A DNA stretch of 64,000 nucleotides, from NCBI GenBank assembly GCA_027314915.1, contig DAHUZZ010000001.1:62001-126000 (forward strand), written 5' to 3'. The position numbers and the translations under genes are program-made. A model generated the notes under the pieces. The model worked only from the letters and a program-made list of their open reading frames with translations. It searched no databases and was not told the DNA's origin. Of the stretch, positions 32,550-40,417 are shown in pieces (the first letter of the stretch is position 1; each line of letters starts with the position of its first letter). This DNA is from Thermoplasmata archaeon. Lineage in GTDB: Archaea > Thermoplasmatota > Thermoplasmata > Lutacidiplasmatales > UBA184.

Positions 32550-35542
32550 ACCGGCGCGCGCTTCCGGATCCGCGCGGCGAGGCGGGCCCCCTCGAACTCC
32601 CACCGGAGGATGTCGTCGGCCGCGGGGGCGGGCCACGCCATCACGCTCGGGGGCTCCGAAAGGAGCTCCCGGCCGATCCGGGGGGACTCGGCGCGGAGCG
32701 CGTCCGCGAGCGGTTCCGCCGCCCACAGCTCGAGCACGATGGGGTCGCTGTAGCGGAGCCCGAGCTCCTTGCGCGCCGTCTGGAGCCGCCGGAGCGACTC
32801 CCGCACGAGCCCCTCCCGGAAGAGCTCCGGCGTGGGCGACCGGCTGAGGAAGAGCATCGCCCCGTCCGGCTCCGGGCGCCGGACCCAGTCGGCCTCCGGG
32901 TACTCGGTCGTGGCCCCCGGCGCCTCCCAGCGGAGCTCGCGGACGTTGATCTCGTCCCGGAGGAGCTCGTCGCCCTCCGGGCCGAGGGCGCGGGCGGGGG
33001 CGTCCGCGGCGCACCGGACGACGAGCGTGGGGAGGGGGAAGCGCGCCTTGACGCCGGCGCGCTGCCGGAGCTCGCGCGCGGCCTCCACCCATCGCCGCAG
33101 GTCCTCCATCGACCGCAGCATCCCGGGGTCGGGCGGCGCCGGCTTCGGCCAGCGGGCGGCGTGGACGCTCGCCGAACCGTCGGTGTACGGCCCTTCGGTG
33201 AGCTCCTGGTGGATCGCCTCGGCGGTGAAGGGGGCGAACGGGGCGAGGAGGACCGCCGTGGTGCGCAGCACCCCCTCGAGGGTCTCGGCGGCGGCGCGGC
33301 GGTCCTCCGTCACCTCCTCGGTCCAGAGCCGCGGCCGCGAACGCCGCAGGTACCAGGTGGAGAGGTCCGCGACGAGCTCCTGGATCGCGAGCGCACCGTC
33401 GTGGTGGTCGTACCGGTCGAGCGCCCTGGTGACCCGCTCCACGGTCGCGTCCTGGCGGGCGAGGATCCACCGGTCGAGCAGCGCGGTGGCCGGCGCGGGC
33501 TCGCGCCGCCGGGCCGCGGCCGGCAGGGCGTTCCCCCGGTAGAAGGCGAGCACGTTGAGGATCGTCCCCAGGCTCCGCTGCCCCGCGAGACGGACCGTGG
33601 CCTCGGAGACCCGCATGGGCTCGGTGTAGTCCACCGCGTAGAACGCCCACCGGACCGCGTCCCCACCCATCTTGGCGAGGAGCGAGAGGGGCTCGATCGC
33701 ATTGCCCTTCGACTTCGACATCTTCCGGCCCTGGTCGTCCAGGACGAGACCGTTCGTCACGCAGGCCTTGTAGGCCGGCCGCCGGAAGAGCGCCGTCGAG
33801 AGGACGAGCATCGTGTAGAACCAGCCGCGGGTCTGGTCGAGCCCCTCGGCGACGTAGTCGAGCGCGGCCTCCTTGCGGAAGGGGCCGGATTCGAAGGGGT
33901 AGTGGTACTGGGCGAACGGCGCCGCGCCGCTGTCGAACCATCCGTCGATGGTGTACGGCTCCCGTCGCATCGGTCCCCCGCACTCCGGACAGCGGAGGAG
34001 GAGCGCGTCGACCGCGACCCGGTGGGGGTCGAACGGCGCCGGCAGCGGGCCCCCCTGGAGCCGGGCGAGCTCCTCGAAGCTCCCGACGCAGACCTCGTGG
34101 CCCCCCACGCACCTCCAGATCGGGAGCGGGGTCCCCCAGTACCGGCTGCGGGAGAGCGCCCAGTCCTTCGCCTCCCCGAGAAAGTTGCCGAACCGCCCGG
34201 CCTTGAGGTGGGCCGGCGTCCAGGCGACCTGGTCGTTGTTCGAGACGAGCTCCTGGGAGAAGCGGCTCGTGCGGACGAACCACGAGTCGAGCGCGCGGTA
34301 GACGAGCGGCGTGTCGCACCGCCAGCAGAACGGGTAGGTGTGCCGGAGGGTGGTCGACACAACGAGCGCGCCGGAGGAGCGGAGCAGCTCGAGGAGGATG
34401 GGGTCCGCCGCCTTGAACCCCTTCCCGGCGACCGGCGGGATCACGTCGGTGAAGACCGCCCGGCCGTCGAGCGGGTCGTAGAAGCCCACGCCCTCCCGCT
34501 CGCCGATCCGCTGGTCCTCCGGGCCGAAGCTCGGCGCGATGTGCACGAACCCGGTCCCCTCCCGGGGGTCGACGGAATCGTCGAGGACGACCCGGTAGCG
34601 GTGGGGGGCGGGGCCGGCGAACTCGAACGGGGGCTCGTAGAACCGGCCCTCGAGGTCGCGGCCGCGGTACCGGCGGAGCTGGGCCAGGTCCGCCTCGGGG
34701 AAGTACCGGGCGGCCGCGGCCGAGGCGAGGAGGTACTCGGCGCCCTCCGGCCCGGGGACCCCCACGTACTCGAGATCGGCGCGGGCCGCGACGAGCAGGT
34801 TCGATGGGAGCGTCCACGGCGTCGTCGTCCAGACGAGGAGGTACCTCCGCGGGCCCGCGACGTCCTCGCGCAGCCGGAGCCGGAGGGTGACCGACGGGTC
34901 GGTGGTCTCGCGGTAGCCCTGGGCGACCTCGTGCGAGCTCAGGGCGGTCTCGCACCTCGGGCAGTAGGGCAGGCAGTAGTGGCCCTTCTCGAGCAGATGC
35001 TGGCCGTAGAGCTCGCGCAGCGCCCACCAGACGCTCTCGATGTAGGGCGCGTCCATCGTCTTGTACGGGTGCGAGTAGTCGAGCCAGTAGCCCATCCGGC
35101 GGCTCATCTCCTCCCAGATGGCGGCGACCTCGAGCGCGCCGGCGCGGCACTCGTCGCAGAACCGGGCCACGCCGTACTCCTCGATCTGCCGCTTCGACCG
35201 GATCCCGTGCTTCTTCTCGATCTCGAGCTCGACGGGCAGCCCGTGGCAGTCCCAGCCGGCCATCGCCGAGACGATCCGGTCCCCGCGGAGCCGCCGGTAC
35301 CGTACGATCGTGTCCTTGAGCGCCCGGGAGATGACGTGGCCGATGTGCGGGTTCCCGTTGGCGGTCGGGGGTCCCTCGGTGAAGCGGAAGGGCGGACCCT
35401 CCGGGGGGCCGTGGACGAGCCGGGCCGGGATCTGGAACCGGTCCCAGTACTCCTGGACCCGGACCGCCACCTCGGCGAGCGACCGGCCGGTCGCCCCCTC
35501 GCCCTCCTCCGGCACGGGGCCGCCCACCGAGGGCGGGCCCAT
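32546..35542 (-). CDS. ileS: Isoleucyl-tRNA synthetase, archaeal/eukaryotic type
   Basis: This class I aminoacyl-tRNA synthetase charges tRNA-Ile and is 998 residues long. The HIGH motif is in EGPPTANGNPHIGHVISRAL and the KMSKS loop in LDDQGRKMSKSKGNAIEP. The CP1 editing domain shows YLLVWTTTPWTLPSNLLVAA and REGTGFVHIAPSFGPED. GWDCHGLPVELEIEKKHGI is the Ile subclass signature. A Cys cluster (LLLRCPECGGPM) in the insert could bind zinc. ATG 35542 gives 13 residues before the conserved VRVQEYWDRFQI helix. GTG 35515 is the alternative and sits 26 nt after a TATA-like GTTATGG. Confidence 0.93.
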   Translation of the reverse strand: MGPPSVGGPVPEEGEGATGRSLAEVAVRVQEYWDRFQIPARLVHGPPEGPPFRFTEGPPTANGNPHIGHVISRALKDTIVRYRRLRGDRIVSAMAGWDCHGLPVELEIEKKHGIRSKRQIEEYGVARFCDECRAGALEVAAIWEEMSRRMGYWLDYSHPYKTMDAPYIESVWWALRELYGQHLLEKGHYCLPYCPRCETALSSHEVAQGYRETTDPSVTLRLRLREDVAGPRRYLLVWTTTPWTLPSNLLVAARADLEYVGVPGPEGAEYLLASAAAARYFPEADLAQLRRYRGRDLEGRFYEPPFEFAGPAPHRYRVVLDDSVDPREGTGFVHIAPSFGPEDQRIGEREGVGFYDPLDGRAVFTDVIPPVAGKGFKAADPILLELLRSSGALVVSTTLRHTYPFCWRCDTPLVYRALDSWFVRTSRFSQELVSNNDQVAWTPAHLKAGRFGNFLGEAKDWALSRSRYWGTPLPIWRCVGGHEVCVGSFEELARLQGGPLPAPFDPHRVAVDALLLRCPECGGPMRREPYTIDGWFDSGAAPFAQYHYPFESGPFRKEAALDYVAEGLDQTRGWFYTMLVLSTALFRRPAYKACVTNGLVLDDQGRKMSKSKGNAIEPLSLLAKMGGDAVRWAFYAVDYTEPMRVSEATVRLAGQRSLGTILNVLAFYRGNALPAAARRREPAPATALLDRWILARQDATVERVTRALDRYDHHDGALAIQELVADLSTWYLRRSRPRLWTEEVTEDRRAAAETLEGVLRTTAVLLAPFAPFTAEAIHQELTEGPYTDGSASVHAARWPKPAPPDPGMLRSMEDLRRWVEAARELRQRAGVKARFPLPTLVVRCAADAPARALGPEGDELLRDEINVRELRWEAPGATTEYPEADWVRRPEPDGAMLFLSRSPTPELFREGLVRESLRRLQTARKELGLRYSDPIVLELWAAEPLADALRAESPRIGRELLSEPPSVMAWPAPAADDILRWEFEGARLAARIRKRAPV

Positions 35543-35565
35543 AACGTCGACCGGCGCGGACCGAC

Positions 35566-36402
35566 CTACCGCCAGAGCCCGGGCGGGATGTGGTCGCTGA
35601 CCGCCGACGGACCGACGGTCGAGCCGCGGTGACGCTCGACGATCCGGCCCTCGTACCGCGCGATCCGGCAGCCGGGGCCGACGTAGATCGACTCGGCGCG
35701 GAGGAACTCGACGGTCACCCCCTCGAGGTGCGCCTCGCGCGCCTCGATCCGGAGCGTCGAGAGCGTCCCGTTCCTCTTCCACGGGGGGAACCGGGGACGC
35801 TCGATCGTCACGAGGCCGGCGCGGACGGGACCGACCCGGCTGACGCCGGTGAGGACCGCCCGCAGCTCGCCGGCCACCCGGATCTCGCCCGGGGCGCGCA
35901 GCGAGCCCCGCAGCGTGAGCGAGGCGGCGTCGAGGCCGCCGGCGAGCTCGTTCTTCCCCTCGAGCAGGACGGCCCCGGTCGCCCGGAGGTCCCCCTTGAG
36001 CTCGAGGGTGCCCCGGGCCGACAGGTCGCCCGTACGCACCGGCGCGGAGAATCGGCCCGTGCCGTCGACGACGAGACCGTGCTCCACCTGCGTCGCGCCC
36101 CCCACGTTGAGCGTCCCCCGGGCGCTGAACTCGACGGCCGAGAGCTTTCCCCCCACGGTGACGAGGCCGTGCGTGCGGGCGAGCCCGACGGCCGCTTCGC
36201 CCAGGACCTTGGAGGCGCCCTCGACGCTCCAGACCTGGACGCGGACCTGGTCGTGCCGGGCCGATCCCTCGTCATGGAGCTCGCCCTCCAGCGGGGGGGG
36301 CGCGGGAGGGGCCGCCGGAGCGTCCGGGGGCGAGCGCCCCCCGGCGGCCGCGAGCGGGCGGGCCGGGACCCCCGCGGGGAGCGCGGCCGAACCGGAACTC
36401 AT
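35566..36402 (-). CDS. Bactofilin-like beta-helix polymer protein
   Basis: This 278-residue protein has a Pro/Ala-rich first 40 residues, then about 200 residues of short repeating strands (for example FSARGTLNVGGATQVEHGLV, RFSAPVRTGDLSARGTLELK and GDLRATGAVLLEGKNELAGG). These look like rungs of a right-handed beta-helix such as in bactofilins or DUF583 polymer-forming proteins. A C-terminal segment (EGVTVEFLRAESIYVGPGCR) closes the fold. It may form filaments or a membrane-associated scaffold; no membrane segment is present. The TATA element CCGTTAAGC is 28 nt before ATG 36402. The ileS gene follows 23 nt later and may be co-transcribed. Confidence 0.7.
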   Translation of the reverse strand: MSSGSAALPAGVPARPLAAAGGRSPPDAPAAPPAPPPLEGELHDEGSARHDQVRVQVWSVEGASKVLGEAAVGLARTHGLVTVGGKLSAVEFSARGTLNVGGATQVEHGLVVDGTGRFSAPVRTGDLSARGTLELKGDLRATGAVLLEGKNELAGGLDAASLTLRGSLRAPGEIRVAGELRAVLTGVSRVGPVRAGLVTIERPRFPPWKRNGTLSTLRIEAREAHLEGVTVEFLRAESIYVGPGCRIARYEGRIVERHRGSTVGPSAVSDHIPPGLWR

Positions 36403-36427
36403 CGCCGGGAACGATACGAAGGGGGGC

Positions 36428-36853
36428 TTAACGGCTAGCTAATGAGGGAATGTGGAGCCGGCGGTGCTGGACCATGATGCAGAGGTCCTCCAGCACGGGG
36501 ATCCCGGCCGCCCGCGCCTTCTCGGCCGCGGGCGGGCTGGTGACCCCGAGCTGCATCCAGATCGCCCCCACGCCGCGGGCGATCCCCTCGTCCACGATCG
36601 GCGGCACGTGCTCGGGGCGCCGGAAGATGTCGAGCACGTCGATCCGTACCTCCGGCGGGATCGCGCGGACCGACGGGTAGGAACGCTCGCCGAGGACCTC
36701 GGGGACCGCGGGGTTCACCGGGATGATCCGGTACCCCTGGGATTTCAGGTAGCGGGCGACCTCGTTCGAGTCCCGCTCGGGCTTCTCCGAGAGGCCCACG
36801 ACGGCGATCGTCCGGGCCCGGGTCAGGAGCTCGCGCAGGGTGCCGTCGTCCAT
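36428..36853 (-). CDS. CoA-binding domain protein (YccU type)
   Basis: This 141-residue Rossmann-fold protein of the CoA_binding_2 family has TIAVVGLSEKPERDSNEVAR with the nucleotide loop, YLKSQGYRIIPVNPAVPEVL, and IDVLDIFRRPEHVPPIVDEG. GAIWMQLGVTSPPAAEKARA and GIPVLEDLCIMVQHRRL follow, with the terminal Cys-Met and His positions seen in the family. It binds CoA, but no reaction is established. ATG 36853 is 25 nt from a TATA-like CGTACAAAGG (36874-36883). The stop lies within the TATA region of the downstream bactofilin-like gene. Confidence 0.88.
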   Translation of the reverse strand: MDDGTLRELLTRARTIAVVGLSEKPERDSNEVARYLKSQGYRIIPVNPAVPEVLGERSYPSVRAIPPEVRIDVLDIFRRPEHVPPIVDEGIARGVGAIWMQLGVTSPPAAEKARAAGIPVLEDLCIMVQHRRLHIPSLASR

Positions 36854-36953
36854 CCTCCCCCGGACCCCGCGGGCGTACAAAGGGTGGCGGGGCCGGTCCC
36901 CCCTCCGCGCCGGTCTCCGGAAGAGCTATGCGGGAGGGGCCCGGTGCGGGCGC

Positions 36954-37439
36954 GTGGAACCCCGCGTCGAGGCGTTGCACCGCAAGTCGGAGATCCCCGG
37001 GGAACGGGGCCTCCCCAAGCCCGAGGTTCCCGAGATCGAGGTGGCGGCCGAGGGCGTTCTCGGGGATTTCAACCGGTGGCGGCACGAGGAGGGGCACGAC
37101 GATCCCACCGCCGCGGTGCTCCTCCTGCCGACGGAGATGCTGGAGGAGCTGCGGAAGGAGGGATGGCCGGTGCGTCCCGGCGACCTCGGGGAGAACATCG
37201 CCACCCGCGGGATCCCCTACGGCGCGCTCGAGCCCGGGATGCAGCTCCGGCTCGGCTCGGCCGAGCTCACGGTCACCCGCCCGTGCGATCCGTGCAACCA
37301 TCTCTACCAGCTGCCCTACGTGGGCGAGGCCCGGGGACCGGAGTTCCTCAAGGTGATGCTGGACCGGCGCGGGTGGTACGCCCGGGTCGACCGCGCGGGA
37401 ACGATCCACCGGGGCGACCGGATCCAACTCCGCCGGTAG
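36954..37439 (+). CDS. MOSC domain protein
   Basis: This 161-residue MOSC (molybdenum cofactor sulfurase C-terminal) domain protein is predicted to bind a molybdopterin-type cofactor or carry sulfur. GDFNRWRHEEGHDDPTAAVL, RPGDLGENIATRGIPYGALE and the conserved Cys region ELTVTRPCDPCNHLYQLPYV are visible; the first Cys of PCDPC is the family Cys. GTG 36954 was chosen because CTATG at 36925-36929 lies 27 nt upstream; residues before it do not match the family. No molybdoenzyme is nearby. Confidence 0.83.
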   Translation: MEPRVEALHRKSEIPGERGLPKPEVPEIEVAAEGVLGDFNRWRHEEGHDDPTAAVLLLPTEMLEELRKEGWPVRPGDLGENIATRGIPYGALEPGMQLRLGSAELTVTRPCDPCNHLYQLPYVGEARGPEFLKVMLDRRGWYARVDRAGTIHRGDRIQLRR

Positions 37440-37460
37440 GCGGACCGCGGCGCCGCCGGG

Positions 37461-38339
37461 TCAGATCGGTCGCAGGACGTTCTCGGCCGCGCGCCGATCC
37501 CGGTGCCGAAGGTACACGATGAGGGCGATCACCACGCCGATCAGCACCACGAGGTAGTGCAGCGTGAGCCCGAGGGCGGGCAGGGCGAGCACGAGGAAGG
37601 CGGTCGCGTCGTTCCATCCGTGGAGGAAGGAGACCCCCACGAGGTTGCCGCCGGCGTCCCGGAACCCGATCGCGAACGCGGCCCCGTCGAGGATGAGGAC
37701 GATCGCCGGGATGACGAAGACGATCCCGTAGGTGAGCGCGTAGTACACGTGGACGCTGGCGAAGAGGACGCTCGTCCACGCCGCGTGGATCTTCCAGTCG
37801 CGGGGGCTCCTCACGAGCCAGTAGCCGAAGATGAAGCCCCGGAAGATGGTCTCCTCCACGATCCCCACCACGAAGGAGAGCGCGACCCAGAGCCACGGGT
37901 CCGCCTGGGCGGCCCGTACGATCGGGGTGGGCTTCGACAGGGCGTTCGCCGCGGACGGATCGATGGTGAGGATGACGGAGAGGGCGAGGAGGCTCAGGAA
38001 CAGCGCGAGGATCGTGAGGAGCCCGTACCAGCGGAACCCCTCGACGAGCCCGGTCCCCGTGCGGGTCACCGCGTGCCGGAGGGGCCGGGTCCCGACGAGG
38101 AGGAGGAAGCTCGCGATCGGGATCCCGTAGACGATCAGGAAGTCCGCGAGCGTGGAGGCGTAGAGCCCCCGGAGGGCCGGGAAGTTCTGGGGAACGAAGT
38201 ACTGGCTCAGGATGACGAAGACGGTGATCCCGGTCGCCAGCGCGTAGCGGGGGAGGGGGGCCGCCGGGCCGGGCGGGGCCGGAGGGACCTCCTCCGCCGG
38301 AGGCGGCGGGGGAAGCGGCTGGGGTGGCGGGTAGAACAC
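37461..38339 (-). CDS. CPBP family intramembrane metalloprotease (Abi)
   Basis: This 292-residue multi-pass membrane protein has a proline-rich 30-residue cytosolic N-terminus and about eight hydrophobic segments. The three CPBP motifs are complete: EETIFRGFIFG (E-E-x3-R), FASVHVYYA (F-x3-H) and HGWNDA (H-x3-D/N). Members cleave prenylated or membrane substrates, or act in self-immunity. GTG 38339 is 23 nt from a TATA element shared with the divergent etf gene. No bacteriocin-like gene is nearby, so the substrate is unknown. Confidence 0.85.
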   Translation of the reverse strand: MFYPPPQPLPPPPPAEEVPPAPPGPAAPLPRYALATGITVFVILSQYFVPQNFPALRGLYASTLADFLIVYGIPIASFLLLVGTRPLRHAVTRTGTGLVEGFRWYGLLTILALFLSLLALSVILTIDPSAANALSKPTPIVRAAQADPWLWVALSFVVGIVEETIFRGFIFGYWLVRSPRDWKIHAAWTSVLFASVHVYYALTYGIVFVIPAIVLILDGAAFAIGFRDAGGNLVGVSFLHGWNDATAFLVLALPALGLTLHYLVVLIGVVIALIVYLRHRDRRAAENVLRPI

Positions 38340-38357
38340 GCCCCGCGAAGGCGGCTC

Positions 38358-38366
38358 GGTATATCC
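38358..38366. promoter_or_regulatory. Bidirectional TATA element (CPBP protease / etfBA)
   Basis: GGTATATCC is the most consensus-like TATA in the window. It lies 23 nt from leftward GTG 38339 and 42 nt from rightward GTG 38404, so the right transcript would carry a short leader. Confidence 0.55.
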
Positions 38367-38403
38367 CTCGGAAGGTCACCGAGGGAACGCGGAGGTCGCC
38401 CCG

Positions 38404-40206
38404 GTGGACGTCGTGGTCCTCATCAAGGCGGTCCCGGGCCTCGAGGAGTTCGCCTACGACCCGGCCCGGCTCCGGATGGACCGGGAGCATCCCACGCTGC
38501 TCGCCAACCCCTTCGACGCCCGCGCGCTCGCCGCCGCGCTCGCCGGCCGGCAGCCGGGCGAGCGGATCACCGCCCTCTCGATGGGGCCCTCCCGCGCGCG
38601 GTCGGTCCTCGAGACCGCGCTCCACCTGGGGGTCGACCGGGCCATCCTGGTGAGCGACCCGGCCCTCGCCGGCTCCGATCTTCCGGGCACCGCCCGGGTC
38701 CTCGCGACCGCCCTCGCCCGCATCGAGCACGACCTGCTCCTCGTGGGGCGGGCCAGCACCGACGGCGACGCCGGGCTCCTGGGCGCCATGGTCGCCGAGC
38801 ATCTCGGTCGCCCCTCCGTCGGGCCCGCGCGGTCCTGGCGCCGCGTCGGAGGGGAGCTCGAGGTCACCGCCGATACCGAGCTCGGGACGTCGACGTACCG
38901 GCTGCCGCTCCCCTCGGTCGTGATCACCGGTGAGAAGATCTCGAAGCCCGGCCGGGTCACGCCGGAGATGATCGCCCGGGCGGCCGGTCGGGCGCCGGAG
39001 CTCTGGGGGCTCGGTCCGCTGGGGATCGATCCGGGGAGCGCCGGGACCGCCGGCGCCCGCGCGCGGGTCCTCGAGGCGGTGCCCGACCTTCCGGTCCGGC
39101 GGCCGATCCTCCTCCGGGACCTCGCCCCGGACCGGGCCGTGGACGAGGCGGTCCGGCAGCTGCTCCTTCGATGGACCGGCCGGCCCGCCGGCCCCTCGCC
39201 CCCCCGCCGACCCGGCGTCCCGGGGCCCTGGCCGGAAGCGCTCGTGCTGGTCACCGACGAGGAGGGGATGCTCGACGAGGGGGCGCTCCCTCTGCTGCAC
39301 GGGCTGCGCGGGCTCGGGCTCGCGCCCACCTCGGTCTCCATCGGGGACGCGGTGCCGTCCGTCCCCCTGCTCGCCCGGGCGGGCGCGCTCCACCATCGGC
39401 ACGTCGAGGCGGGGAACGGGCCGGTCGATCCCCGCGCCGTGGGGGCCTTCCTGGCGGGGGTGGCCCACGGGCCCCCCGAGGTCGGGGTCGTGGCCGTACT
39501 GGCCCACGATTTCGGAAGGGCCAGCGCGGGGCGGCTGGCCGCCCAGACCGGTGGCGCGGTGATCACCGAGGTGACCGGGGGCGGGATCGGGCCGGGGGGG
39601 CTCCTCTGGCAGAAGCCGTCGTTCGACCACCGGGCCCGGGCGCTCGTCGCCGCGACGGAGGGCCACCCGACGGTGCTGACCGTACGGCCCGGCGCATGGC
39701 CCGCCGAGAGGAGCTTCGAGGCCTCCGAGATCGGGGTCACGAAGAGCGCGGCACCGACCGGGTTCCCCTCCCCGGTCCGGATCGAGCGGGCCCTCACGGT
39801 CCCGCCCTCGTGGCGGGGGATCGGCACGCGGCGGGTCGTCGTCGTGATCGGTCGGGGACTCGGCGGCCCGGACCGGATCCCGGAGCTCGCCCCGACGCTC
39901 GAAGCGTGGGGTGCGGGGATCGCCGGGACGCGGAAGGTCGTGGACGACGGCTGGCTCCCCCCGGCGCTCCAGCTCGGGCTCACCGGCCGCTACCTCGAGC
40001 CGGAGTTCGCGCTCCTGCTCGGAGTCCACGGTTCCCCCAACCACCTCACGGGGATCTCCCGGGCCCGCACCCTGGTGGCGATCGATCCGGATCCCTCCGC
40101 GCCGGTGTTCGGGCACGTCGACGTGGGCATCGTCGACCGCTGGGAAGCGGTCCTCCCGCGGCTCACCCGGGAGCTCGCGGGCCCGCTCCGGTCCCGGCCT
40201 TGGTGA
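38404..40206 (+). CDS. etfBA: Fused electron transfer flavoprotein, EtfB-EtfA in one chain
   Basis: This 600-residue protein joins both ETF subunits. Residues 1-250 are EtfB: VVVLIKAVPGLEEFAYDP, ALSMGPSRARSVLETALHLG, VGRASTDGDAGLLGAMVAEH (AMP site) and VITGEKISKPGRVTPE. After a Pro/Arg linker (about 258-275), residues 280-600 are EtfA. The FAD region is VVVVIGRGLGGPDRIPELAP, GAGIAGTRKVVDDGWLPPAL and GLTGRYLEPEFALLLGVHGS; the usual IQHLAG reads PNHLTG. ETF carries electrons from dehydrogenases to the membrane quinone pool or a bifurcating partner. No dehydrogenase gene is adjacent. The end overlaps pcc1 convergently by 44 nt. Confidence 0.87.
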   Translation: MDVVVLIKAVPGLEEFAYDPARLRMDREHPTLLANPFDARALAAALAGRQPGERITALSMGPSRARSVLETALHLGVDRAILVSDPALAGSDLPGTARVLATALARIEHDLLLVGRASTDGDAGLLGAMVAEHLGRPSVGPARSWRRVGGELEVTADTELGTSTYRLPLPSVVITGEKISKPGRVTPEMIARAAGRAPELWGLGPLGIDPGSAGTAGARARVLEAVPDLPVRRPILLRDLAPDRAVDEAVRQLLLRWTGRPAGPSPPRRPGVPGPWPEALVLVTDEEGMLDEGALPLLHGLRGLGLAPTSVSIGDAVPSVPLLARAGALHHRHVEAGNGPVDPRAVGAFLAGVAHGPPEVGVVAVLAHDFGRASAGRLAAQTGGAVITEVTGGGIGPGGLLWQKPSFDHRARALVAATEGHPTVLTVRPGAWPAERSFEASEIGVTKSAAPTGFPSPVRIERALTVPPSWRGIGTRRVVVVIGRGLGGPDRIPELAPTLEAWGAGIAGTRKVVDDGWLPPALQLGLTGRYLEPEFALLLGVHGSPNHLTGISRARTLVAIDPDPSAPVFGHVDVGIVDRWEAVLPRLTRELAGPLRSRPW

Positions 40207-40417
40207 GACCGGCGGCGCGCTCCGCGGCGCCGAGGCAGGCGAGGAGGTCGTCCAGCGTGGCGCGCGCGCTCGCGGCGCTCTTCGCCTCGAGCCGGAACCT
40301 GACGCTCCGGTCCCGCACCTCCGCGCCGAGGAACTCCGGCTGGTCGGCGGCCAGCGCCCGGAGGATACGCTCCGCCTCCTCGCGGGAGGCATACTCCCGT
40401 TCGAGCTCGATGGTCAG
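40163..40417 (-). CDS. pcc1: KEOPS complex subunit Pcc1, probable CTG start
   Basis: Pcc1 dimerises and bridges the KEOPS complex that makes t6A37 in tRNA. The 84-residue product has the whole family pattern: TIELEREYASREEAERILRA, QPEFLGAEVRDRSVRFRLEA and KSAASARATLDDLLACLGAA. No ATG, GTG or TTG occurs in frame between the domain and GTG 40579, 162 nt upstream inside the DUF1028 gene. CTG 40417 overlaps the DUF1028 stop as CTGA, exactly like the ATGA/GTGA junctions elsewhere in this genome, and gives the normal Pcc1 length. The 3' end overlaps etfBA by 44 nt. Confidence 0.78.
   Translation of the reverse strand: MTIELEREYASREEAERILRALAADQPEFLGAEVRDRSVRFRLEAKSAASARATLDDLLACLGAAERAAGLTKAGTGAGPRAPG

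Noticed and set aside
31812..35150. Extension of the DNA methyltransferase frame to more than 1400 codons
   Set aside because: The extra codons are a shadow frame of ileS; only the part up to GTG 31811 matches a methyltransferase, and TATA and palindrome lie at that point.
32456..35632. Plus-strand open frame of about 1050 codons
   Set aside because: It is antisense to ileS along its whole length and has no recognisable domain.
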